From contig WSYJ01000183.1 in NCBI GenBank assembly GCA_020186115.1, positions 1 through 64,000 of the forward strand: a stretch of 64,000 nucleotides of DNA, written 5' to 3'. The first letter of the stretch is position 1, and every line of letters starts with the position of its first letter. Source of the DNA: Histomonas meleagridis (lineage: Eukaryota; Parabasalia; Tritrichomonadida; Dientamoebidae). This document shows, piece by piece, positions 1-10,434 of this stretch. Both the position numbers and the translations under genes were made by a program. The notes under the pieces are model-generated. The model did no database searches and had not been told where the DNA came from. It saw nothing but the letters and a program-made list of their open reading frames with translations.

Positions 1-1632
1 TTTGTTCAATAAATTTTCTTCAAATTCAGCAAATGGATCTTCAATGCTTATGCCATTTATTTCCTGTCGGGTCAGAGCTGTCGCCTGTTTTCATTTTCTT
101 GTTCTGATTTATCATTTTCATAAATTTCTTCTCTTTTTATTTCGAATATGTTTCAAAAGTATAATTAATAAATGTGATAACCTATCTACTATAACAATTA
201 CACAAACTGAAATGATGATAATCGTTGCCTTTTATTATCATTATTTTGATTATCATTAACATTAGGGTAAAAACATTTCGTAAAGAAATCGGAATAATTA
301 TAATAGTCGAATAATAATCGCGTAATCGTAATAAATAAATTTCCCGTTTCAATATAGAAAATGTCGAATTATATAGCACGAAATGTTTCGCCTGCGTTTC
401 ATAAATAGTTAATGACGCATTGATAATGTAATTGTTAATGCATATGAAAATGATAATGAATGAAATATCACTTGAGCGAGGTAAACGGCTCTGAATTAGA
501 AAATGAATTTGGATTGACTAAATGAATGTAGCACTGCATATTCTTCTGTGATCTGCTAACAATACTCCACCAAACTAAATTGACGTCGATATGCCGAATA
601 TGCGATAACACTTGCCGATTGCCCAAACCAGTCGTTTGGTTCTTTGTCTCCATAATAATATATACATCGAAGCCTAATATACCTAGTCGTTGAACCCTCT
701 ACTTTCTCATCTCCATAATTCGCGATTACGATTAAATTAGAATACGTTGAAAATGGAATCAATTGTTGCAACTGGAATTTGGAATCAGTAATGTTTTGAT
801 TGATGAACACAATGAAACCCACCACCAATTGTTGTAACACTCTCTCTTAAAAATAATCGTAACTAACATGACGATAAGCCTCCAATATTTGATACTGAAT
901 TACCGTAATTAACTGGAAACAACTGAAGGCCATCTCTGAAAATGCACCACCTGGAATTTGCATAAATATTTTCACTGATAGTTATAAATTTTGTGTTATC
1001 ATTGTTTAATAATAAATTATTTGTATTTGTGATTAAAGTGTTGAATTACGCCTTGCGAGTCATTTCATAAGAATTTCCAGAAAATATACTGTGGCTCGAA
1101 ATGAAATATTTCACCTTTTCTTTCTTTCGTTTCTCAATGTATTTGTCGTTAATATTTTCTGAATTTGTTTTTTCGATAAACTGAAAATCTCATTGAAAAT
1201 TAAGGTTGCACGAGCAAAACATTGAAATAGCCTGGTTCTTTCTTCGCTTGCATCATAAAAATGTGAAAATTCACGTTTTGCTAGAGATACCATAATAGCC
1301 TGTTAAAGTTTCCCTCAGCATGGTTACTGACAAATATCTGATCTCAAAGCTCCAGTCGCCTGAAAAATATGCCCTTTGAATATATTGTTTTGTTATTAAA
1401 ATCATGTGATGTCATTGCCAGATTTCCACAGTTAAGCCTGGAATTTAAATATAAGCTCTGATCAAAACTTATAATAATTTCATTGTTGTCATCTTAAATT
1501 TTTTACATAATTTCATTATTTAAAACTTCTCTATCACACAGAAGTCATTCTTCACCTTGTATTTGTAATATTTCCTTTGACGAGTAGGCGATAAAACTTG
1601 GTCGTTTTTAACAAGTCTTTAGTCATGAGCAG
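1..1632 (-). pseudogene. Degraded mirror copy of the second BspA-like gene
   Basis: This is the left-arm counterpart of the gene at 8294-10105. Reverse-complement reading recovers the C-terminal tail with a DPFA motif at the window edge, the S/T-rich stalk, remnants of the BspA leucine-rich repeats (a piece reading CIYYYGD at about 640-670), the signal-peptide region and the long N-terminal extension, whose start matches at about 1630. Frames are destroyed by many indels and substitutions, so no protein can be made from it. It may not be a biological pseudogene at all if the left arm is a sequencing artefact. Confidence 0.75.
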
Positions 1633-2329
1633 AATGCTGAACAAAAAGAAAGATTCATGCCTTCCAGCTGTAATAGCATTTGCGGCTCGCCGCTGAAGGT
1701 CGGTTGGTCTCAAAAAGTTTGTACCACGGCTGGGCCAGTTGAAAGCCCTGCCGTATAATTATGTTTGAAATCAACTTAAAGAAATATTTGAATTAACATT
1801 TTGTAGAATTAACAAAGGAACGACTTCTAAACATTATGAATAGCACTTCTTGAACATTATCAAATGGTTGTTATAGAAGTTGTACTTGCGCTTTATTTCG
1901 ATGCGTCCCTCGTTCACTTCCATGGCCTTTGCCGTCATTAGAATTTATTCTCCTTTAATTATTACTGGTTAATTCTTTTAAGTTCATTATTTCCAGCGTA
2001 TTTGATGTATTATAATCTCTTCAATGTACTAAATTAAGAATATTTCGATTTTAAGATATCAATCCGTAAACTATCAAATTCTCATTTAAAAGTGCTGGAC
2101 ATTTAATGTAAATGTACTGGCGATTCGGGTTTATCGTGTTCAAATAACTACCTTGTTATATTTAAAGACAGTTATACACTAAAATTAAAATTTCTTATTA
2201 AACAATTTAATAAAAATATTAAAGTCAAAATGATAATAGTCGTTAATATGATCTTCATTTTATTTTATGTAACATTAGCCGGCTCTTTGTATTAGTTCAT
2301 GTACTAAATTTAAAATTTCCAGCTATCGG

Positions 2330-3390
2330 CTAATATCTTAGCTCATATTACCGTCTTCATCTTCTCACACCAATTCAAATCCATTTACTTCGATTTTGTT
2401 TTGTACTTGACGTTGTCGTATCTTAAATTGTAAGAAATGATTTCTTCTTTCTTACATTACCACCAAAATAGCACACTTCAACAATGATCAAAACAAATGC
2501 AATGACTGCAATACCTCCAATCAGCATTTGCAAATGTACTTCCCATTTTGGTGAATTTTCGAAGTGTAAAATAAAGAAATTGGAATAGTACAAGTCGAAT
2601 AAATAACAATCGCATAACTGTAATAAATAAATTCTGTTTCAATACAGTGCCACCAAATTGTTTATAGCACGAAAATAAATTTCGTTTGCGTTCTTACAGT
2701 CAGTTAATGAATGCGTACTGATAATACGTATATTTAGTGGTCACACGACAATGAAATATCACTGAAGTGACAGTAATGTATATTCAGAAAAATGAATTTT
2801 GATTGACTAAATGAATGTGTTAGTGGTTCGCATGTTCTTCCGTGATTCTAACAAATATCTAATTGTCCAATTGAGTCGATATATGTTGAATATGTGATAA
2901 CACTTGTTGATACATTATTTAAAACTAATGCCGGTTTTGTTCCATGTTACATATTATCGAAGTTTGCTGGCCTTCGGGAATCCTCTACCTTCTTCTTTAC
3001 TATATCTGGGGTGATTACGACAATTTGAACATGCTGAAATGCTACCGCACTGCGTTGTAACTGGAATTTGGAATTGTAATGTTTTTACTGATGAACATCG
3101 TTTCAATTACCAACATTCTCTAAAATACCGTAACTGGGCCAGAATATGACGAGATGCCTTGGCCGCTTGATACTGAATTACCGTACCAACTGAAACACCG
3201 AAGCCATCCTGAAATGATCACCTGACTCTCATAACATTAATGATAGTTATAGCCTTTGCGTTATTTTGATATTGTTTAATACTAAATAATTATTTGTGAT
3301 TGAAAGTGTTGATTTATAAATATTTTATAAGAATTTGTGAAAATATAATAAAATAAAGATATTTTTCTGTTTTCTTCCATTTGTTTTCAT
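2330..3390 (-). pseudogene. Degraded mirror copy of the first BspA-like gene
   Basis: This is the left-arm counterpart of 6389-7578. The end near 2340 matches the cytoplasmic tail of that gene and not the tail of its twin. The start maps to the ATG complement at 3388-3390, followed by the same lysine-rich N-terminus. The middle holds scrambled leucine-rich repeats and stalk. Indels break every frame. The order of the two copies in this arm is exactly the mirror of the right arm. Confidence 0.75.
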
Positions 3391-4417
3391 TTTGTTAATT
3401 AAAAATTTGATTTCATGTGTCAAAGTTCCAAAATCGTGTTATATTATTAGAACTTGAGCAGTTTCATTAATTTGAACATTTTCTTTCATGAGTTATTATT
3501 CATTGAAATTGTAAATAAGTTTTTAATGAAAAATGATTAAATAACAAAGAAAGAACTTGAAATCATGTTTCACAATGATATAGGGTAAACTTAATAAATG
3601 GAATGATGCTGATATTCTTCTGCGATATAATTGGGTCGTGGTTTGATTCACTGCCGCCTGCATACTGGTACCTCCGTGACTTCCAGGAGGCCAGCCACCC
3701 TCTTTCGTTACCGAAAGTGTCAATGTTTCATACCCTGATTCCCAAAGGCAGCAAAGGGGAGGTTTTGAGAGCCCGGCGTTGCAGATAATCAATGTCTGAA
3801 CCCGGAATTTCAGATTTGTAATGCTAAAGAAATACAATAGCAAAACCAAGAAGAGCAAACGATGCCTGCAGCAAAACTTCGAGAAACTCTCGTTAATGAA
3901 CAGTCGGGAACCATACAGAAAATAACCCGCGCCTCCTTTCCGTCAATTCGACGGTGTAACTTCTGCCGAAACATGCCTTACCGTTTCTGCATCGGGAAGC
4001 TGTTTACAGCTGAAACGTACGTTTTATTGAGTCGTAGTAATTAACTCGTTTTATACACTGAAACACAGAAAAATGGTCGAAAGATTTTGCTTGTTGCTAG
4101 CGAAAGTTTTTGAAGCGGTTTCGTGCATCAACAGGCCACTATCAACTTATTAAATTTGAATGTAGTACTTTCGTTTTGCCTTCATCGATCTGAAATATAC
4201 GCCGTCAACAAATAGCCCCGGTCAGCCTCAAATCAGAAATCAATTTTTCGCTTCACTGAACTAAATTTCTTAAAGAAATAGCAAATAAACAGCATATACA
4301 TTCTTATTCAATAAAATAGTTGTAACTAAATCTTGTTATTCCTATTTTTTTAATGAGCAATCTCCGTGTTTCAAAAATTTTGGGCTTTAGAATTGTTGAA
4401 TAGAAAGTTCAAATTCA

Positions 4418-4421
<4 letters not shown>

Positions 4422-4449
<28 letters not shown>

Positions 4450-4474
4450 TACATATATATATAGCATATATATA
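4422..4474. repeat. TA dinucleotide microsatellite, left arm
   Basis: An almost pure run of TA with two short interruptions. It sits in the left arm at the place that mirrors the TA tract at 5503-5550, so it belongs to the inverted repeat. Confidence 0.9.
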
Positions 4475-4909
4475 GAATTAATAATGGTTAATATTAATTT
4501 CCAGTAATTGCTTTAAGCTCATACGTTTCTTTGTTATACAAGATTTTCAATATGTATAGATTGTAGTTAAAATTCGTGTCTGTTCCTTGTAAATTTTTTA
4601 TATTTTTATTTGTTCTATAAATAGATGGCTCTGAAACAATTTAATTATTTACTGGTACTGGACAAAAGGAGTAGTGTCACTTTTGAATTGATTCAGGTTA
4701 TAATTTAGTAAAGACTGTTTCCGTGAAAGATACCGCAAAGAATCACAAATTAAATAACAGAAAATAAATATATTAAAATATCTTCTAGATGTGTTTCAAG
4801 CCTAGCCTGCTTGATGATTGTTTGTGCAGCCAGAGTCGTACACACTTAGTCGAGGATTCAGGAGGAAATTTTAAAAAATTATTGCTATATCTCTAAGCAA
4901 AAATTTTCA

Positions 4910-5108
4910 CCAAAAAGACTAAATAATTAAACTGAGAATTATCTTGTGGACTACATCAAATTCCTTTTATCTAAATAATTTAACCATTTCGTATAACCCT
5001 CTTACAAGATGCTTTAATTAAAGATATGATTTAAATACTTTCTTACATTTAACAATTAAATCATAATCAAAGTGTTTGTAAAATAACAATTATAAGATAT
5101 TTTTTGAA
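4910..5108. other. Single-copy spacer between the inverted arms
   Basis: About 200 bp that is not duplicated. The match between arms stops at the shared AAAAATTTT on each side. It holds no gene, only AT-rich sequence. A one-sided spacer of this size suits either a cruciform-type inverted duplication or a fold-back read that lost the first bases of the complement strand. Confidence 0.7.
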
Positions 5109-5502
5109 CAAAAATTTTATGAAGATATACAATTTTTAAAATTTCCTCTAAATTTAGCTTCACTTTCATTTAAATTGTGTACGATATAACGTACAAACGG
5201 TCATCTAAGCAAAGATCAAGCTTACTAATTAAATTCATATCTAAACGAGTATATACGAGTATTGTCAAAAAATGTTTAATATATTTTTATTTTCTGTTTG
5301 TTTTTGTGATTCTTTTTGTGAGTATCGTTTACCTTAAGGAACGAAATCTTATAAATTTAGTAATCGCAAAATCAATTCAAAAGTTATTTTTCTCCTTTGT
5401 CCAGTGCTTCCAATAAAATGAATAAAATCTGTTTCAGAATTATCCCCATTTATAGAACAATAAAATATAAAAATTGCAAAAGATAGATTTTGAAATTTTT
5501 CC

Positions 5503-5550
5503 TATATATATATATATATATATATATAGATATATATATATATATATATA
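5503..5550. repeat. TA dinucleotide microsatellite, right arm
   Basis: A run of TA broken once by GA, mirroring the tract at 4422-4474. It lies in the gene-free upstream part of the right arm. Confidence 0.9.
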
Positions 5551-6388
5551 GTTTATATTGAATTTTAATTGTTTGTATCTCCTAAAGCCTCCAAAATTTT
5601 TTGAAATTTTGAGACTGTTTCATAAAAAAATAATATAACAAAATTTAGTTACAATAATTTTATTGAATAGAATGTGTATATTTATTAATTTATATTTCTT
5701 TAAATTTAGTTTAGTGGAAAATGAAAAAAATTGATTTTCTGATTTGAAACGACCGTTTATTTTGTTAACAGCTTCTTTTCAGACCGATGAAACAAGAACG
5801 GTTGTTTGGAAATACTGCATTTAAAATTCAATAAGTTGCCTGTTAATTGTGTTGACGCGAACTTTTTGATAGTTTTTCCTTCAAAAGCTTTCCTTGACGA
5901 CAAGCAAAATCACTTTCTTCCGATCATTTTTTTTCTGTGTTTCAACAATATAAACGACATTTGGTAATTTTCTGACACTTTTTAATAAAACATTACGTTT
6001 CAGCTTTGTAAACAGCTTCCGATTGCAGAAACAATAAAACATGTTTCAACAAAAGTCATACCAATGAATTGACGGAAAGGCGGCGCGGTTGAATTTCTCT
6101 GTATCGTTTTTGACTGATTTATTAGCAAGTTTCCCAACTTTTCTCGCAGATGTGTTCTCTCTATCTGGTTTTACCCATGTATTTTTTTTGCTTATTACAA
6201 ATCTCTCCAAAAAATTCAGGTTCAAAGATTTTTAGTGATCAATTATCTATTTCTCAAACTCTCAAACACTCCCCTTACCTTACTTTAGAATCCAAAGGGT
6301 TTAAATATTTAACACACTCAGCCTATAACAAAGAGAGTGTATCCATTAAAGTCACAAATTTTATTATGCAAAATTTTTAATTTATAAA
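5551..6388. promoter_or_regulatory. Upstream region of the first BspA gene
   Basis: No gene is seen. At 5741-5776 lies a block whose core TTTGAAACGACCGTTTAT recurs at 38213-38248 about 100 bp before the start of the MRH-type membrane protein gene; the similarity continues into a GTTnACAGCTTCTT stretch in both. A second AACGG lies near 5794. The block is over 600 bp from the ATG at 6389, so its link to that gene is uncertain. Confidence 0.4.
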
Positions 6389-7578
6389 ATGAAAACAAAT
6401 GGAAAGAAAAAACAGAAAAATGTTTTTATTTTTGTTATATTTTTCATAAGTTCTCATCAAATATTTTATGAAAATAATTCAACACTTTCAATCACAAATT
6501 CAAATGATTTTATTGATATTGATCAGTATCAAAATAACACAAAATTTATAACTATCAGTGAAAATATTTATTCAATTCCAAGTGATTCATTTTCAGGATG
6601 GCATTCAGTTGTTTCAGTTAATTTTGGTAATTCAGTATCAAATATTGGAGGTTCTGTGTTTTCGTCATGTTCTAATTTGGTTACGATTATATTTTGGAGA
6701 AAATGTTACAACAATTGGTGGTTCAGCATTTTCATTGTGTTCATCAATCAAAAAACATTACAATTCCAAATTCAGTCACATCAATTGGAAATTCAGCATT
6801 TTCATTATGTTCTAATTTAAGGATATTAACACTTGGATATGGAATCAGAGAAATTGGAGATTCAGCATTTGGGAATTGTAATCATCTTGAATGCATTTAT
6901 TATTATGGAGATTCAGAACCAAACATTGGTTTAAGTGCATTTTTTAATGTATCAACAAGTGTTATCACATATTCAACATATGTAGGAAATAAATTTGGAC
7001 ATTTAGATGTTGTTAGCGAATCCACAGAAGGAATATGCGAACCACTTCCAACACATTCATTTAGTCAATCAAATACATTTTCTAATTCGAATACATTTAC
7101 TGAATCATTACAAAGTGATATTTCATTATCATTTTCATATATATTAACAATTACATTATCAATTACACATTCATTAACTATTTATGAAACACAAACGAAA
7201 ACATTTTCATTATATATAAATAATTCGACATTTTCATATATTGAAACAGAATTTATTTATTACAATTATACGATTGTTATATATTCTACTTATTATAATT
7301 ATTATTCCAATTTCTTTACAATGTTTTACACTTCCAATGAAAATTCACCAAAAGGAATTACGACGAATGCTTTGATTGGAATTATTTGCGGATCATTTGC
7401 ATTTGTTTTGATCATTGTTGGAATTGTTATATTTTTAGTGAGAAGTAATAACAAGAAAGAAAAATCGATTTCAAAGTTACAATTTAAGGATACTACAACA
7501 TCAAGTACAAAGCAAATCGAAGAAGTAAATAGTTTAGTTGAAGATATTGTGAAAGAAGATGAAGACAATTGGCTATGA
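6389..7578 (+). pseudogene. BspA-like leucine-rich surface protein, two frame breaks
   Basis: A BspA (TpLRR, LRR_5) type I membrane protein, a trichomonad family of surface proteins proposed to act in host or microbe contact. Visible are a short lysine-rich start, a hydrophobic signal segment, repeats of the pattern SxxFSxCSNLxxIxF / SVTSIGNSAF, an S/T-rich stalk, one transmembrane segment (ALIGIICGSFAFVLIIVGIV) and a charged tail of about 50 residues. Against its twin at 8294 it has one extra T at 6692-6695 and one extra A at 6750-6755. These shift the frame twice, leaving readable pieces 6389-6820 and 6694-7578. Outside these two bases the ectodomain is nearly identical to the twin, so the breaks are recent or are assembly errors. 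Confidence 0.85.
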
Positions 7579-8293
7579 AGAAAATGTGTAATAATAAAAT
7601 TTTTTAAATTTAATTTTTATAAACTAATACAAAATTATTTTGTTGTTACATAAAATAAAATGAAATCATATTAACGATATTATCATTTTGACTTTTTAAT
7701 GTTTTTCATTAAATTGTTTTAATAAGAAATTTTGAATTTTGAAGATGTATAACTGTCTTTAAATATAACGAGGTAATATTGTTTAAACACCGATTAAATT
7801 TGAATTATGATTACATTTACATTAAATGTTAGCACTTTTTGAATGAAATTTGATGAATTTTACTTGGATTGATATATCATAAAATCAGGAAATATTTACT
7901 AATTTGTAGATACATTAAAGGATTATGTGCATCAAGCTTTTATTATTGAATAATAGATTCAAAATCTAAAAATGAAAGAATAATTAATGTATTATAAAAA
8001 AATGAATTTTCATTATGACAAAAACGATATAAACAGACGAAAGACACATCAAATTAAAGCACAAATACAGCTCTATAACATACGTTCATCATGTTATTCA
8101 AAAGTGTCTTCATAATGTTTTAAAGTCGTTCCTTTGTTTGTCATTTTAAAATGTGTATTCAAATATTTCTAAGTTGATGTGAAAAACTATAATTATACAA
8201 CAGGGCTTCTAACGTTTAACCGTGAGATTTCAAACTTTTGAGAAAGCCGATGTATATTTGGTAAAGGCCTAGAAGTATATTACAAGCTGAAGC
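7579..8293. other. Intergenic DNA between the two BspA genes
   Basis: AT-rich, no reading frame of note. Its reverse complement is found in degraded form at about 1640-2340, which shows that the inverted repeat includes non-coding DNA. The last 200 bp should hold the promoter of the second BspA gene, but I could not identify a convincing initiator. Confidence 0.6.
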
Positions 8294-10105
8294 ATGAGAA
8301 TTTTACTTTTGTTCAGCATTCTGCTCATGACAAAGCGATTTAGAAACGATATAAAGCTTATTACACCCTATATCATTCAAAAAGAAATATTACAAATACA
8401 AAAAGACAAAAGCAAGGAAGGAATGACTTACCAATGTGATAGAGAAGTTTTAAATAATGAAATTATGACCAAAAAATTTAAAAGATTTAACAATAATCAT
8501 TATAAAGTTTTGATCAGAAACTTATATTTAAATTCAAGGCTTAACAACAAATCTACAGCAATGACACATCATGATTTTAATAACAAACAAAATTTTCAAA
8601 GAACATATTTTTCAAGCATTTTGAAAAAAGACTTTGAAATCAAGATATTTGTCAATAACGGCATACTTGAGGAAGCTTTGAACAAATGTTATGAATATAT
8701 ATCTTCTATAAAACGTGAATTTTCACATTTTTTGATGATGCGAAACGACAACGAAGAAGGACCAAATATTTTCAATGTTTTACTTCATTTGACCTTCATT
8801 TTTTCAATGACATTTTCGGTTATATATATCAAATTTTATCTCAAAAACACAATTTTAGTTCAGAACATATTGACAACCAAATATATATTGAAAGCAAAAG
8901 ATCAGAAAAAAATTGAAAATATTTTCATTCTCATTTTTGTTATATTTTTCACAAATTCTTATGAAATATTTCACAAAGATAATTCAACACTTTCAATCAC
9001 AAATTCAAATGATTTTATTGATATTGATCAGTATCAAAATAACACAAAATTTATAACTATCAGTGAAAATATTTATTCAATTCCAAGTGATTCATTTTCA
9101 GGATGGCATTCAGTTGTTTCAGTTAATTTTGGTAATTCAGTATCAAATATTGGAGGTTCTGTGTTTTCGTCATGTTCTAATTTGGTTACGATTATATTTG
9201 GAGAAAATGTTACAACAATTGGTGGTTCAGCATTTTCATTGTGTTCATCAATCAAAAACATTACAATTCCAAATTCAGTCACATCAATTGGAAATTCAGC
9301 ATTTTCATTATGTTCTAATTTAAGGATATTAACACTTGGATATGGAATCAGAGAAATTGGAGATTCAGCATTTGGGAATTGTAATCATCTTGAATGCATT
9401 TATTATTATGGAGATTCAGAACCAAACATTGGTTTAAGTGCATTTTTTAATGTATCAACAAGTGTTATCACATATTCAACATATGTAGGAAATAAATTTG
9501 GACATTTAGATGTTGTTAGCGAATCCACAGAAGGAATATGCGAACCACTTCCAACACATTCATTTAGTCAATCAAATACATTTTCTAATTCGAATACATT
9601 TACTGAATCATTACAAAGTGATATTTCATTATCATTTTCATATATATTAACAATTACATTATCAATTACACATTCATTAACTATTTATGAAACACAAACG
9701 AAAACATTTTCATTATATATAAATAATTCGACATTTTCATATATTGAAACAGAATTTATTTATTACAGTTATACGATTGTTATATATTCTACTTATTGTA
9801 ATTATTATTCCAATTTCTTTACAATGTTTTACACTGATAATAATAATCAAAACAACGATAATAAAACAACAATTATCATCATTTCTGTTTGTGTAATTGT
9901 TATAGTAATAGTCATTATCACATTATTAATAATATTATTGAAACATATTCGAAATAAAAAAGAAGAAGTTTATGAAAATGATAAATCAGAACAAAATGAA
10001 AACGAAACGACAAATACATTTACTACGGGAATAAGTAACATAAATATTGAAGAAGATCCATTTGCCAAAGATTTTCAAGAAGAAAAATTTATTGAACAAA
10101 TATAA
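8294..10105 (+). CDS. BspA-like leucine-rich surface protein with long N-terminal extension
   Basis: 603 aa, fully open. Residues from about 215 on match the twin gene at 6389: a hydrophobic segment (IFILIFVIFFTNS) like a signal peptide, BspA repeats, S/T-rich stalk, one transmembrane segment at about 526-549 and a 54-residue tail ending in a DPFAKDFQEEKF motif. The ectodomain is almost base-for-base the same as in the twin, but the transmembrane segment and tail are unrelated, which suggests conversion or shuffling of the ectodomain. The first 210 or so residues have no counterpart in the twin and no domain I know; they place the presumed signal peptide deep inside the protein. Either the true start is further in, by a route not visible here, or the extension is real. 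Family call firm, start doubtful. Confidence 0.85.
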   Translation: MRILLLFSILLMTKRFRNDIKLITPYIIQKEILQIQKDKSKEGMTYQCDREVLNNEIMTKKFKRFNNNHYKVLIRNLYLNSRLNNKSTAMTHHDFNNKQNFQRTYFSSILKKDFEIKIFVNNGILEEALNKCYEYISSIKREFSHFLMMRNDNEEGPNIFNVLLHLTFIFSMTFSVIYIKFYLKNTILVQNILTTKYILKAKDQKKIENIFILIFVIFFTNSYEIFHKDNSTLSITNSNDFIDIDQYQNNTKFITISENIYSIPSDSFSGWHSVVSVNFGNSVSNIGGSVFSSCSNLVTIIFGENVTTIGGSAFSLCSSIKNITIPNSVTSIGNSAFSLCSNLRILTLGYGIREIGDSAFGNCNHLECIYYYGDSEPNIGLSAFFNVSTSVITYSTYVGNKFGHLDVVSESTEGICEPLPTHSFSQSNTFSNSNTFTESLQSDISLSFSYILTITLSITHSLTIYETQTKTFSLYINNSTFSYIETEFIYYSYTIVIYSTYCNYYSNFFTMFYTDNNNQNNDNKTTIIIISVCVIVIVIVIITLLIILLKHIRNKKEEVYENDKSEQNENETTNTFTTGISNINIEEDPFAKDFQEEKFIEQI

Positions 10106-10434
10106 TTTTCAATATTAGATATTTGTAAATTTTGTAATGATAATTATAAATATGATATGAATCTTATGAAATCAAATTTTTAGATGATACATAACATTAA
10201 TGCATTGCATATGAATTTGATGTAATCAATAATTGATTAAACATTTTGAAATATAATTTTATAAAGAATTAGGAATTCAAATAGGTAGTGACACACACAC
10301 AAAAAAATATCTTGTTTGTCTTCAAAACAAATTGATTCAATTATTTTGTGCTATAACATAAACTAAAGGTGTATCATGTAATATATTTCATAAATCGCAT
10401 AAAGGAATATATTTAGAATTAAAATCGTCACCAC
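10106..10434. other. Gene-free stretch after the BspA genes
   Basis: AT-rich DNA, including a short AC run at about 10291-10302. Nothing else is seen. The match to the left arm ends here because the left arm reaches the window edge. Confidence 0.6.

Larger units (their letters stand above)
1..4909. repeat. Left arm of a large degraded inverted repeat
   Basis: Read in reverse complement, this stretch follows the order of 5109-10102 almost end to end. Matching landmarks are the BspA tail at position 1 against 10100, the start region at about 1630 against 8294, the segment at 2140-2600 against 7340-7770, the BspA start at 3390 against 6389, and the TA tract at 4422-4474 against 5503-5550. Even the promoter-like and intergenic parts match. 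Divergence is heavy, by eye roughly one position in five, with many small indels, so no reading frame survives. The left arm is visibly richer in C and G. It runs off the window start, so its true end is not visible. It may be a real palindrome or a fold-back read artefact. Confidence 0.9.
5109..10102. repeat. Right arm of the large inverted repeat
   Basis: This is the arm with readable genes: two tandem BspA genes with their upstream and intervening DNA. It pairs with 1-4909 in reverse complement over its whole length, coding and non-coding alike. The arm has normal AT-rich composition for the window. Confidence 0.9.

Noticed and set aside
3603-4044. Two short plus-strand frames in the left arm
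   Set aside because: They lie in the degraded mirror of non-coding DNA at about 5.9-6.4 kb and have no counterpart frame there.
5177-5416. 79-codon hydrophobic plus-strand frame
   Set aside because: It is in AT-rich upstream DNA of the right arm; hydrophobic text is expected by chance from T-rich sequence. The left-arm mirror does not keep it.
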